From: Thiomicrorhabdus sp. 6S3-12
GTDB lineage: Bacteria; Pseudomonadota; Gammaproteobacteria; Thiomicrospirales; Thiomicrospiraceae
DNA: 64,000 nucleotides
Assembly (NCBI RefSeq): GCF_017571475.1
Contig: NZ_JAGETW010000010.1
Span: 1-64,000 of the forward strand
Reading direction: 5' to 3'
Every line of letters starts with the position of its first letter. Within the stretch, counting starts at the first letter, position 1. Positions 42,298-51,376 of this stretch are shown here, piece by piece. The notes below the pieces were generated by a model that worked only from the letters and a program-made list of their open reading frames with translations, searched no databases and was not told the DNA's origin. A program made the position numbers and the translations under genes.

Positions 42298-44979
42298 ATG
42301 CTATTTCGCGAACCGGTTGAAAGGGTCTTTGCCCATCTGAAAAGTTCTCCACAAGGGCTGAACAATGGCGAAATCATGCGTCGTCTGCGCGACTTCGGGC
42401 AAAACCAGATTGCCCAGAGTAAAAAGAAAGACTATCGCATTGAATATCTGAAAGAGTACATCAGTTTTTTCCCGATTCTGCTTGAAGTGGCCGGCGTGCT
42501 GGCGCTGGTCGCCGATTATTTTCAACCGGGCGAAGGCAACGATATTCTTGCTTATGCGGTATTTGCCGCGGTCTTTATCAACGCGACCTTTACCTTCTGG
42601 CAGAAGTTCAAAGCCGACAAAGCGATGGAGGCACTGCTTAAGCTGGTGCGCTCCGAAGCAACCGTATTACGCGACGGCAAGACCGTCAATATTGATGCAA
42701 CCCAGGTGGTGCCCGGCGATATTCTGATTCTGAGCGAAGGGGATAAGGTGGCTGCCGATGCGATTCTTTTTGAAGCCAATGACCTGTATCTGAATTTGTC
42801 GGTTCTGAACGGGGAATCTACGCCGTCGCTACGCAAACTGGAAGCGGGGGATGCACGGCGCGAACTGGATGCCAAAAATATGGTGTTTGCCGGCGCATCC
42901 ATCACCAACGGCAACGGCCTGGCGGTGGTGTCGGCGACCGGTGAGGCCACCGAATTCGGTAAAATCGCGCGTATGACTGCGGAAGTCGGTAAAACGGAAA
43001 CGCCGATCGAAAAAGAGATCAAGCATATGACCGCCATTCTGACCGTCCTCGCTCTGGCGGCCGGTGTGGTCTTTTTCCTTCTGGGATGGTTCTCTGATCG
43101 AGGATTGTTGATTTCAGCGATTTTCGCGCTGTCGTTAATTGTCGCCAATGTTCCGGAAGGCTTATTGCCGACGATCACCTTGTCGCTTTCGCTAGCCTCG
43201 CAGCGTATGGCGCGGCGACAGGCGTTGATTAAAAACCTGAATTCGGTTGAGACGCTCGGTTCTGCAACCGTGATCTGCACCGACAAAACCGGAACCCTGA
43301 CTCAGAACGAGATGACGGTGCAGATGGCCTGGCTTGCCGACGGCTGTCACTGTTCGGTTTCCGGCAACGGTTACTTTGAAAAAGGCGAATGGCGCTTTGC
43401 CGGAGCGGATCGACAGGGTAACGAGATGCTTTCGGCTCTGCTACAAGTGGCTGCGGTAAATACCCGTGCTAATGTCGACTATGCCGCCAAAAATGCATTC
43501 GGAGACCCGACAGAGATCGCTTTGCTGGTGGCGGCTGAGAAATCCGCAGCGTCGATTGAGGGCTGGGAAAAGGTTAAAGAGTATGCCTTTTCTTCCGATC
43601 GCAAGATGATGTCTACACTGGTTAAACCGGCCAATGCCAGCGATGAGATTCTGACGGTAAAAGGCGCTTTGGAGGCGGTGCTTCCGCTATGCACGCAGTG
43701 GCAAACAGCCAACGGGATTGAAACCTTGGATGAGCGTAAGATCACGGAAATTAATGCGCAAAACCAGAAAATGGCCGAGCAGGCGTACCGTGTGCTGGCC
43801 ATCGCCAAAAAAATCGGCGACGGCGAAAACGATCTGGTCTTTTTAGGTTTGCTGGGCTTGATGGATCCGCCGCGAAGCGGAGTTAAGGAAGCGATCGAAC
43901 AGTGCTATTCGGCACACATCCGAATCATGATGATTACCGGTGATAACCCTGTGACGGCGCGCGCGATCGGGGAAAGAATCGGTCTGCAAATCGATGAAGT
44001 GCTGACCGGGCACGACTTAGATAACCTGAGCGATACAGTGCTGCGCGAAAAACTTAGCGAGTCGCACCTGCTGTTTGCGCGCATGGCTTCGGCGCAGAAA
44101 TTGCGCATCGCACAGTTGCTGCAGGAAAATGGAGAGGTCGTTGCCATGACCGGCGACGGCGTTAACGACTCTCCGGCTTTGAAGCAGGCGGATATCGGTA
44201 TTGCTATGGGCTCGGGAACCGATGTTGCCAAGGAATCCGGCGATATGATTCTGCTGGACGACAATTTCCGTTCGATCGTCGCTTCGGTTGAAGAGGGACG
44301 TACGGTTTACTTCAATATCAAGAAGCTGACGACCTATATTCTCAGTTCGAATGTGCCGGAGATTGTGCCTTATGTACTCTCTTTCTTCCTTAAAATTCCG
44401 ATGCCGCTTTCCGTTATCCAGATTCTATTGATCGACCTGGGAACCGATCAGCTTCCCGGTCTGGGCTTAGGATCGGAGAAGCCGGAAAAACATATTATGC
44501 AACGTCCGCCGGTCGGCAAAAACGAGCGTATTCTCGACTGGGAGGTCTTCAAGCGCGGGTACTTTATGAACGGGGTATTCGAAGGTGCTGCGGCAATGTT
44601 CGCATTCCTCGGCTTTCTGTTTCTGTCGGGGTGGCAATACGGTAATCTGGACATCTCCGATGAATATCACCGCCAGGCGATGACAATGACTCTGCTTGGT
44701 GCCATTACCTGTCAGATGGCCAATGTCTTCACCTTAAGATCCTGGGAGGATTCGATCTGGAATTTACGCGGCGTCAACAAGATGATCTGGTTCGGGGTAG
44801 GAACCGAGATTCTTTTTGTCCTGCTGATTTTGTATGCACCACCGGTGCAGACCGTATTCAATACCGCGACGGTACCCTTGGCGTATCTGTTGCTGCTGAT
44901 TCCGTTTCCGGTTCTGCTGTTGCTGAACCATGAATGGTATAAGCAGCGTTTACGCAACAGATGGGCCGCCGCGACTTAA
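42298..44979 (+). CDS. P-type cation ATPase, Na,K-ATPase-like (type II)
   Basis: An 893-residue pump (from ATG 42298) with ten predicted helices. The phosphorylated aspartate is D329 in ICTDKTGTLTQNEMTV, followed by the GDPTE and KMMSTLVK nucleotide segments and the MTGDGVNDSPALKQADIGIAMG hinge. The M4 region IVANVPEGLLPTITLSLSL and the M5-M6 region SSNVPEIVPYVLSFF and LIDLGTDQLPGLGLGSE closely follow eukaryotic type IIC Na,K-ATPases rather than Ca or Mg pumps. The actuator motif reads NGES (171-174) instead of TGES. The transported ion is not certain; Na+, K+ or H+ are candidates. It is co-transcribed with the Usp gene. Confidence 0.85.
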   Translation: MLFREPVERVFAHLKSSPQGLNNGEIMRRLRDFGQNQIAQSKKKDYRIEYLKEYISFFPILLEVAGVLALVADYFQPGEGNDILAYAVFAAVFINATFTFWQKFKADKAMEALLKLVRSEATVLRDGKTVNIDATQVVPGDILILSEGDKVAADAILFEANDLYLNLSVLNGESTPSLRKLEAGDARRELDAKNMVFAGASITNGNGLAVVSATGEATEFGKIARMTAEVGKTETPIEKEIKHMTAILTVLALAAGVVFFLLGWFSDRGLLISAIFALSLIVANVPEGLLPTITLSLSLASQRMARRQALIKNLNSVETLGSATVICTDKTGTLTQNEMTVQMAWLADGCHCSVSGNGYFEKGEWRFAGADRQGNEMLSALLQVAAVNTRANVDYAAKNAFGDPTEIALLVAAEKSAASIEGWEKVKEYAFSSDRKMMSTLVKPANASDEILTVKGALEAVLPLCTQWQTANGIETLDERKITEINAQNQKMAEQAYRVLAIAKKIGDGENDLVFLGLLGLMDPPRSGVKEAIEQCYSAHIRIMMITGDNPVTARAIGERIGLQIDEVLTGHDLDNLSDTVLREKLSESHLLFARMASAQKLRIAQLLQENGEVVAMTGDGVNDSPALKQADIGIAMGSGTDVAKESGDMILLDDNFRSIVASVEEGRTVYFNIKKLTTYILSSNVPEIVPYVLSFFLKIPMPLSVIQILLIDLGTDQLPGLGLGSEKPEKHIMQRPPVGKNERILDWEVFKRGYFMNGVFEGAAAMFAFLGFLFLSGWQYGNLDISDEYHRQAMTMTLLGAITCQMANVFTLRSWEDSIWNLRGVNKMIWFGVGTEILFVLLILYAPPVQTVFNTATVPLAYLLLLIPFPVLLLLNHEWYKQRLRNRWAAAT

Positions 44980-44999
44980 GGTCTTGCGCTTAAGAATCC

Positions 45000-46349
45000 T
45001 CAGCGGTCGAGGTCGAGTCGTCCAAAGCTCCATAGAAGCTGTTTTTCCAGCAGGCCGATTTCGGCTTCCAGTTCGGGGAAGGTGCTTTGAACCTGATCGA
45101 CTTGGCGTTGGGCATCGAGCAGTTCGATAATGTCGCTGTCTCCGCTGCTTAACGCCTGTTCAATCGCTTCGAGATAACAGCGTGTGCTTTTGAGCGCTTT
45201 TTGCTGAATGGAGAGTTGTTGGTAACGGCTGTTCAACTGCTGCCACAGGTTGTGCACCCGGGTGCTGAAAGCGTTTATCTCTTTACGGCGCATCGCCTGT
45301 AATTTCAGCAGTTCGGCGCGAGCCTGAGCAACCCTTGCCTTGTCTTCACCGGCCAGATAGATCGGTGCTTCGATGCGGATGCCGGTTTTTATTCCGGCCA
45401 TATCGTCATAAAACTGTTTATCCGATTCGTTGTAGACCAGTGAGCTGAACGCCTCGATTTTCGGCGTCTCAAACGCTTTTTGCTGGTGGATTTTCTGCTC
45501 CGCACTCAGGATTTGCTGGTCAATCGCTTTAACTCTGGGATTTTGTTCAACCAGCGAGAGCCAGCCGTGATCGGGGTCGCTGGAAAAATCGGCCAATTGC
45601 TGCGCCGACAGATATTTTTCGAGTATGTCTTCTTCGCTCAAGGGCGCGGGAGCAGTCTCCTGCGGTGCCTGTAAAGACGGAAGAGGAATTTCCGGCCGAT
45701 CGGCGATCCCCACCAGTTCGCGCAAGTTGTTTTGAAAGGTCTCCAGTTCGCTGTTCAGCTGCTGACGCTGTTTCTGGTTATTGTGCAGGCGACTTTCCAC
45801 CTGCGCCAGGTCATCCAGCGCTTCAAGACCCAACTGCATGCGCTCTTCGATCTGAAACAGCAGGTCAATCAGAAAATCCTTCTCCTGATGGAGGTAGTCC
45901 CATTGCGCCTGCTTTTGCCAGTAGGCATAGAAAGTCTGGGCGACAGCCAGACGGATTTGCTGTTCACCGGCGGCAAACAGATATTCCTGAGCCTGGTAGT
46001 CGCTTAAGGCAATCTCCTTGCCACGTTCGAGCATGGGGTCAAACAGCGGATAATTGACGGTCAGTCGGTTGGCGAAGCGCGGATAATCTTTGTTGTCTGT
46101 AACCGTGTAGCTGAGTTCGCTGGCGAGTTTGACCTGAGGCTGAAGCTGAGCTTCCAGCTCCTGCAGCTTGCCAAAAGAGAGTTCCTGGTCGGCTTTCAGG
46201 TAACTCAGTTGAGGATGGTTCTGTTCGGCCAGTTGCCATAGCTGTACAAGCGTGGAATCTTGCTTTTGCTCCGCGGTCGAAGCGTGCGCCTGTCCTGCCA
46301 GGATGCCGAGTGCCGCGGAGATCATTAAGTGGATAAAGTCTTTTTTCAT
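45000..46349 (-). CDS. cusC: Outer-membrane efflux protein, TolC/CusC family
   Basis: The outer-membrane channel of the copper/silver efflux system. The 449-residue protein has a Sec signal peptide (cleavage near AHAS). It shows the long amphipathic coiled-coil helices and repeated structure of TolC-type channels, with LWQLAEQNHPQLSYLKA and the repeat-related LVEQNPRVKAIDQQIL. AAGGAG precedes the ATG. It follows cusA by one base on the same strand. Assignment as cusC rests on the operon; by sequence alone it is a TolC-family protein. Confidence 0.88.
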   Translation of the reverse strand: MKKDFIHLMISAALGILAGQAHASTAEQKQDSTLVQLWQLAEQNHPQLSYLKADQELSFGKLQELEAQLQPQVKLASELSYTVTDNKDYPRFANRLTVNYPLFDPMLERGKEIALSDYQAQEYLFAAGEQQIRLAVAQTFYAYWQKQAQWDYLHQEKDFLIDLLFQIEERMQLGLEALDDLAQVESRLHNNQKQRQQLNSELETFQNNLRELVGIADRPEIPLPSLQAPQETAPAPLSEEDILEKYLSAQQLADFSSDPDHGWLSLVEQNPRVKAIDQQILSAEQKIHQQKAFETPKIEAFSSLVYNESDKQFYDDMAGIKTGIRIEAPIYLAGEDKARVAQARAELLKLQAMRRKEINAFSTRVHNLWQQLNSRYQQLSIQQKALKSTRCYLEAIEQALSSGDSDIIELLDAQRQVDQVQSTFPELEAEIGLLEKQLLWSFGRLDLDR

Positions 46350-46350
46350 T

Positions 46351-49300
46351 TTAAACTCCTTTCTGTTCCGTAGTCTGTAGCGTTCCCTTGTTAAGGCGGT
46401 ACAGCATCAGCAGATAGGTAAGCGTCGGTAACAGAATCATGGAAACCAGCGGGGCCGAGATCATGCCGCCGATCATCGGTGCGGCAATGCGTTGCATGAC
46501 GTCCGAACCGGTTCCCTGGCCAAACATGATCGGCAGAAGACCAAGCACGATGACACTGACGGTCATGGCTTTGGGGCGCACTCTTTGTACGGCGCCCTGC
46601 AAAATGGCCGCCCGCAACTGTTCGGTGTTGTGCAGGCGGTTTTCTGCCTGCGCCTGCTCGATCGCCTGTTTGAGATAAAGCAGCATGACGACGCCGAACT
46701 CGGCGGCGACCCCGGCTAAAGCGATCATCCCTACCGCGACGGCAATGGAATAATCGAATCCAAGCCAGAAGATAAACCACACGGAACCGAGCAGAGCGAA
46801 AGGCACTACCAGCATGATCATCAAGGCTTCGAGCATGTTTTTAAAGATCGCATACAGCAGAACGAAGATGATCAGCAGCGCCAGTGGGACGATCTGCTGC
46901 AGACTCTGCTGTGCTTTGAGCAGATACTCATATTGACCGCTCCAGGTTAGGCTGTAACCGGCAGGGAGTTGAAGCTCGTCATTGACGATTTTCTGTGCCC
47001 TTTCTATGTAGCCTGCCAGATCCGTTCCGGGTTGCAGGTCGACAAAGGTCCAGCCGTTAAGGCGGGCATTTTCCGACTTAATCATCGGCGGGCCGAGTTT
47101 GATGACAATGTCGGCGACCATGCCGAGTTGCAGCTGACGTCCCTGAGTCGTAACGATCGGCAGTTCCTGCAGCCCCTGTACCGAATCGCGCCAGGTTTGT
47201 GGATAGCGTAAATTGATGCTGTAGCGTTCTCTGCCTTCGAGTGTCGTCTGCAGTTTTTTACCACCCACGGCTGTAGCGACGATATCGGCCAGTTCTCCTG
47301 CCTGCAGTCCATACAGCGCGAGCTGTTTGCGGCGCGGCAGGATTTCGATATAGCGTCCGCCTTCAGAGCGATCGGAGTAAGCGGATAGCGTTCCGTCTAT
47401 TTTGGAGAGAATCGCTTCGAGCGATTTACCGATGTTTTCAATCTGACTGAGGTCGTCACCTGAAATCTTAATGCCGATCGGGGTTTTGATTCCGGTCGAA
47501 AGCATATCGATACGGGTTTTGATCGGCTGCACCCAGGCATTGGTCACGCCCGGGAGTTTGACCGTCTGATTCAGTTCGGCAATCAGCTTATCCAGCGTCA
47601 TGCCGTCGCGCCACTGGCTTTTGTCCTTAAGCTGGATAGTCGTTTCAATCATCGTTAAAGGCGCTGGATCGGTCGCAGTGTCGGCACGGCCGATTTTGCC
47701 GAAAACGCTTTTGACTTCCGGAAACTGTTTTATCAGCCGGTCGGTCTGCTGAAGCAGGGCCTGAGCATTCCCGATAGACAGTCCCGGCAGGGTGGTCGGC
47801 ATATACAGCAGATCGCCTTCTTCGAGTTCCGGCATAAATTCCGAACCAAGCTGTTGCCACGGATAGATAATGGTTGCCATTGAAAGTGTCGCCAGCAGAA
47901 TCACGGTTTTCGGCCACCGTAAAAGAAAAGCCATGACAGGGTGATAAAGCGCGATTAGAAAGCGGTTGAGCGGGTTCTTCGATTCCTTAGGCAGTTTGCC
48001 GCGCACGAAATATCCCAGCAGAACCGGAACCAGGGTGATCGCCAGACCGGCAGCCACCGCCATGGACAGGGTTTTAGTCAGAGCCAGAGGCGTGAACAAG
48101 CGGCCTGCCTGCTCCTGCAGGGCGAAGACCGGTACGAAGCTCATGGCGATAATCAACAACGACAGGAACAGGGCGCCGCCGACTTCTTTTGAAGCTTTGA
48201 GAACCAGCGCCCAATGTTCTTTCGGATCAGGAAGGCGCGCATTCTGCTGTTCGAACTGTTCCATCTGCTTGTGCGTGTTTTCGATCATCACGATGGCGGC
48301 ATCGACCATGGTTCCTATGGCGATAGCAATCCCTGCCAGACTCATGATATTCGCGCTGATACCGAGCCAGTTCATAATGATAAAGGCGCCCAGAATCCCC
48401 AGCGGTAAACTGACAATTGCGACCAGCGCAGAGCGCAGGTGGAACAGAAACAGAATCGAAACCAGAGCGACCACCAGCATCTCTTCCAGCAGTTTGTCTC
48501 CAAGGTTGTCGATCGAGCGCTCGATCAGAGCCGAACGGTCATAGGTTTCGACTAGTTCAACGCCCTCAGGGAGACCTTTTTTCAGTGACTCAAGTTTGTT
48601 TTTAACCGCTTGGATAACCTCGAGCGCGTTCTCTCCGGAGCGCATGACGACGATGCCGCCGACCACTTCACCGTCACCGTTGAGTTCGGCAATCCCCCGG
48701 CGCGATTCGGCTCCGAATTTCACCTTGGCGATATCGCCTAAAAGCAGAGGGATGCCGGCCGAGGATTCCACCCCGATGCTCAGCTGTTGCAGGTCTTCGA
48801 GGCGGGTGGCGTAGCCTTTGAAGGCGACCATATATTCCGCTTCGCCCTGTTCCACGACGGAGGCACCGAGCTCGGCCGAACTGTTTTTAATCGCCTGCTG
48901 TACCTGTTGCAGACTGATGCCGTAGGCGCGCAGTTTATTCGGGTCGATCTGTACCTGATATTGGCGCAACAGCCCGCCGAGAGAGGCTACTTCGGAAACA
49001 CCCGCAACGGATTGCAGTTCATATTTGAGAAACCAGTCCTGCAACGAACGCAGCTGAGCCAGATCGTGTCGATGACTGTGATCAACCAGTGCATACTGGT
49101 AGACCCAGCCGACCCCGGAAGCGTCCGGTCCGAGAGTGGGTTGGACTGCATCCGGCAAACTGTTTTTAACCTGCGACAGATATTCGAGAACGCGTGAACG
49201 GGCCCAGTAAGGATCGGTTCCATCCTCAAAGAGGACATAAACATAAGAGTCGCCGAAGAAAGAATAGCCGCGCACGGCCTTGGCTTTGGGAACCGACATC

Positions 49301-49518
49301 ATCAGGCTGGAGACAGGGTAGGTGATCTGATCTTCAACCACTTGCGGCGTCTGTCCCTGATAGCTGGTTTTGATAATGACCTGTACGTCTGACAGGTCCG
49401 GAATCGCATCCAACGGCGTTTTATGCAGCGACTGCCATCCGACAATGGCGATCGCCGCACTCACCAGAATTACCAGCAGACGGTTGCGGATGGAGTATTC
49501 GATAATCTGATTCAGCAT
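46351..49518 (-). CDS. cusA: Copper/silver efflux RND pump (CusA)
   Basis: Trimeric inner-membrane proton antiporter that extrudes Cu+ and Ag+ from the periplasm and cytoplasm. The 1055-residue protein keeps the methionine triad of E. coli CusA at identical positions: M573 in LLYMPTTLPG, M623 in PLTMIETT and M672 in RIDMLSTGIK. It also has DLSDVQVIIKTSYQGQ and the proton-relay charged residues of the family. AGGAGA precedes the ATG, and it is co-transcribed with cusB and the channel gene. The triad makes monovalent copper or silver far more likely than zinc or cobalt. Confidence 0.94.
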   Translation of the reverse strand: MLNQIIEYSIRNRLLVILVSAAIAIVGWQSLHKTPLDAIPDLSDVQVIIKTSYQGQTPQVVEDQITYPVSSLMMSVPKAKAVRGYSFFGDSYVYVLFEDGTDPYWARSRVLEYLSQVKNSLPDAVQPTLGPDASGVGWVYQYALVDHSHRHDLAQLRSLQDWFLKYELQSVAGVSEVASLGGLLRQYQVQIDPNKLRAYGISLQQVQQAIKNSSAELGASVVEQGEAEYMVAFKGYATRLEDLQQLSIGVESSAGIPLLLGDIAKVKFGAESRRGIAELNGDGEVVGGIVVMRSGENALEVIQAVKNKLESLKKGLPEGVELVETYDRSALIERSIDNLGDKLLEEMLVVALVSILFLFHLRSALVAIVSLPLGILGAFIIMNWLGISANIMSLAGIAIAIGTMVDAAIVMIENTHKQMEQFEQQNARLPDPKEHWALVLKASKEVGGALFLSLLIIAMSFVPVFALQEQAGRLFTPLALTKTLSMAVAAGLAITLVPVLLGYFVRGKLPKESKNPLNRFLIALYHPVMAFLLRWPKTVILLATLSMATIIYPWQQLGSEFMPELEEGDLLYMPTTLPGLSIGNAQALLQQTDRLIKQFPEVKSVFGKIGRADTATDPAPLTMIETTIQLKDKSQWRDGMTLDKLIAELNQTVKLPGVTNAWVQPIKTRIDMLSTGIKTPIGIKISGDDLSQIENIGKSLEAILSKIDGTLSAYSDRSEGGRYIEILPRRKQLALYGLQAGELADIVATAVGGKKLQTTLEGRERYSINLRYPQTWRDSVQGLQELPIVTTQGRQLQLGMVADIVIKLGPPMIKSENARLNGWTFVDLQPGTDLAGYIERAQKIVNDELQLPAGYSLTWSGQYEYLLKAQQSLQQIVPLALLIIFVLLYAIFKNMLEALMIMLVVPFALLGSVWFIFWLGFDYSIAVAVGMIALAGVAAEFGVVMLLYLKQAIEQAQAENRLHNTEQLRAAILQGAVQRVRPKAMTVSVIVLGLLPIMFGQGTGSDVMQRIAAPMIGGMISAPLVSMILLPTLTYLLMLYRLNKGTLQTTEQKGV

Positions 49519-49527
49519 TCCGATCTC

Positions 49528-50790
49528 CTACTGCGTTTTCAGAAGACGGCGCAGATTACTTTTGATCTGGCTTTCCGAGTCGATCAGGAACTGCCCTGAG
49601 GTAACAATCTCCTGACCGTCCTGCAGTCCGGACAGGACTTCGACTATGTCGCGCGACTGCATTCCGGTGATAATCTCGACCACTTCAAACTGATTGTCGT
49701 TCAGACGCTTGACGATGCGTTTCTGCCGGCCGTCGTCAATCACGGCTTCCAACGGAATCGCGAGTGCATTCATTTTCGGGCCGCCGAAAATTTCCACATC
49801 CATCAACATGTTCGGTCTTAAGGCGCCGTCTTGGTTGTCCAGCGGGATTCGTACGCGGGTGGCCTGGGTTTTCTTATCGGTCACCGGGTAAATGTAGCTG
49901 ATCTGTCCCTCCCAGCGTCGTCCCGGAAAAGCATCGGAGGTGACGTTTGCGGTCAGGTCTTCGGCCAGCCAAGCCTGCTGCAAAGGCAGCACTTCGGCCT
50001 CCAGCCAGACGGTCGATAGATCCTGCAGACTCATTAGCTCAGTCTGTGGCTGGACATACATGCCGTTTTGTACGCTTAGGTTGACGACCACTCCGTCCTG
50101 CTCGGCGTAGACGGGTATCTCGTTATAGGGCGTTTTACGTTTTTCCAGCGCTTTGATGGTGCCGCTGCTGATGCCCAGAAAACGCAGACGGTTTTTGAGC
50201 GCTTCCAGAATCTCGCCTCCGCCGCGGCGCAATTGTGATTTTTTCAGCGCCAGCAGGAAATCCTGCTGTGCGGAAACGATTTCCGGAGAGTAAACTTTAT
50301 ACAGCAGTTGCCCTTTTTTAACCGCTTCGCCGTTGTCGCGAACCGCTAAATGGCTGATCCAGCCACTGGCTCGGGGGTGTACATGAATCACTTTCGATTC
50401 GTCGGCGACCACGGTGCCGAAGGTAGGGATGTATTTCCACAAAGTCGTGTTCTGAACCCGGGTGGTACGGATTGCAAATCCCTGTTTGATGTCCCCCTGC
50501 ATGGATTGCCCGCTGGCAATCTGTAATTGATTGCTTTGCTGTTCAAAAGCCTGTCGCACCAGATCCATGCCGCAGATCGGGCAGGTGCCTTCGTGGTCGC
50601 GGATAATCTGCGGATGCATCGGACAGACGTATTTGTATAGCGTATCCGGTGCATGATCGGATTTTTCCGCTCCGAGTGTATCAAGTCCATTGTGCTCTTC
50701 AGAGGAATGAGCATGTTGTTGTGTATCCTGTTGTGCAAAGACATTCAGGCTGAGTGCGCAAAAAAGCACACCGATAATTCGTGCTGACAT
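49528..50790 (-). CDS. cusB: Copper/silver efflux periplasmic adaptor (CusB) with N-terminal heavy-metal-binding domain
   Basis: The membrane-fusion protein linking CusA and the channel, and a metal acceptor. The 420-residue protein has a Sec signal peptide (cleavage near VFAQ) and a histidine-rich linker. A metal-binding segment follows, YVCPMHPQIIRDHEGTCPIC, with C56, H59, C70 and C73. The adaptor fold ends with VIDDGRQKRIVKRLND and a typical EIVTSGQFLIDSES. It lies nine bases upstream of cusA in the operon. E. coli CusB lacks this N-terminal finger, which instead resembles the heavy-metal-binding domains of other adaptors. Confidence 0.92.
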   Translation of the reverse strand: MSARIIGVLFCALSLNVFAQQDTQQHAHSSEEHNGLDTLGAEKSDHAPDTLYKYVCPMHPQIIRDHEGTCPICGMDLVRQAFEQQSNQLQIASGQSMQGDIKQGFAIRTTRVQNTTLWKYIPTFGTVVADESKVIHVHPRASGWISHLAVRDNGEAVKKGQLLYKVYSPEIVSAQQDFLLALKKSQLRRGGGEILEALKNRLRFLGISSGTIKALEKRKTPYNEIPVYAEQDGVVVNLSVQNGMYVQPQTELMSLQDLSTVWLEAEVLPLQQAWLAEDLTANVTSDAFPGRRWEGQISYIYPVTDKKTQATRVRIPLDNQDGALRPNMLMDVEIFGGPKMNALAIPLEAVIDDGRQKRIVKRLNDNQFEVVEIITGMQSRDIVEVLSGLQDGQEIVTSGQFLIDSESQIKSNLRRLLKTQ

Positions 50791-50871
50791 AGTTAAAGCC
50801 CTTTAAAATCAAGAAAAGAGAGCCGCTACCATCTTCTAAGGTGGATTGGCGGTGTAAGGTCTGTTTTCGGT

Positions 50872-51294
50872 TTACAGGCTTTGGGGCGGGCGTTCAGGCA
50901 GATTGGGTGTGCCGCTGCGTAGAGCAGGCGCAGATGTGATTTCGTACTTTTGTACGGTAATACTTAAAGAAAAAGAGGTCGCTTCGGGTAGCGTAATTGA
51001 CCCGATATGCAAATGCTTGACGCAATCACAATGATCGCCGCAGTCCGGGCATGGACCGGATTGGAAATGATTATGGTGGTCGCAGCAGGAATCCGCTTGC
51101 TGTACTTCGTGCATGTCGCAGTGAACAGTATGGCCTTCAGACGACATCATATGAACATGAGCTGAGTGCATCTCAGCAGGCGATTCGGAAGATGTCTGAA
51201 CGTCGGGCAGCAGAACGGCTTCCGCTAATACCGGACGAAGCAGAATGCTCAAACCGAGCATAATCAGAATAATTCCTTTTACCGCTTGCATCAT
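50872..51294 (-). CDS. Cys/His-rich exported protein heading the cus operon
   Basis: A 140-residue protein with a Sec signal peptide (cleavage near VLAE). The mature part holds seven cysteines and about a dozen histidines in residues 43-96 (SAHVHMM, HCDMHE, SCCDHHNH, PCPDCGDHCDC). This makes it a plausible periplasmic copper-binding protein, perhaps a metal buffer or CopL-like regulator. It is the first gene on the strand before cusB, with an 80-base gap that holds an imperfect dyad. It has no recognised family domain. Two adjacent ATG codons (51294 and 51291) could serve as start. Confidence 0.75.
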   Translation of the reverse strand: MMQAVKGIILIMLGLSILLRPVLAEAVLLPDVQTSSESPAEMHSAHVHMMSSEGHTVHCDMHEVQQADSCCDHHNHFQSGPCPDCGDHCDCVKHLHIGSITLPEATSFSLSITVQKYEITSAPALRSGTPNLPERPPQSL

Positions 51295-51376
51295 TTCCGT
51301 TCTCTGTGTTTATCCGGATGCCACCACCCAGAACTTTTTCCGAGTATAGCCCACTCTCTCCGGCAGATTCAATAAA

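Noticed and set aside
50829-50844. Imperfect dyad CCATCTT-CT-AAGGTGG between the Cys/His-rich gene and cusB, considered as a metal-responsive operator
   Set aside because: Six of seven arm positions pair, but it matches no CueR or CusR box that I know, and the location inside the operon is odd.
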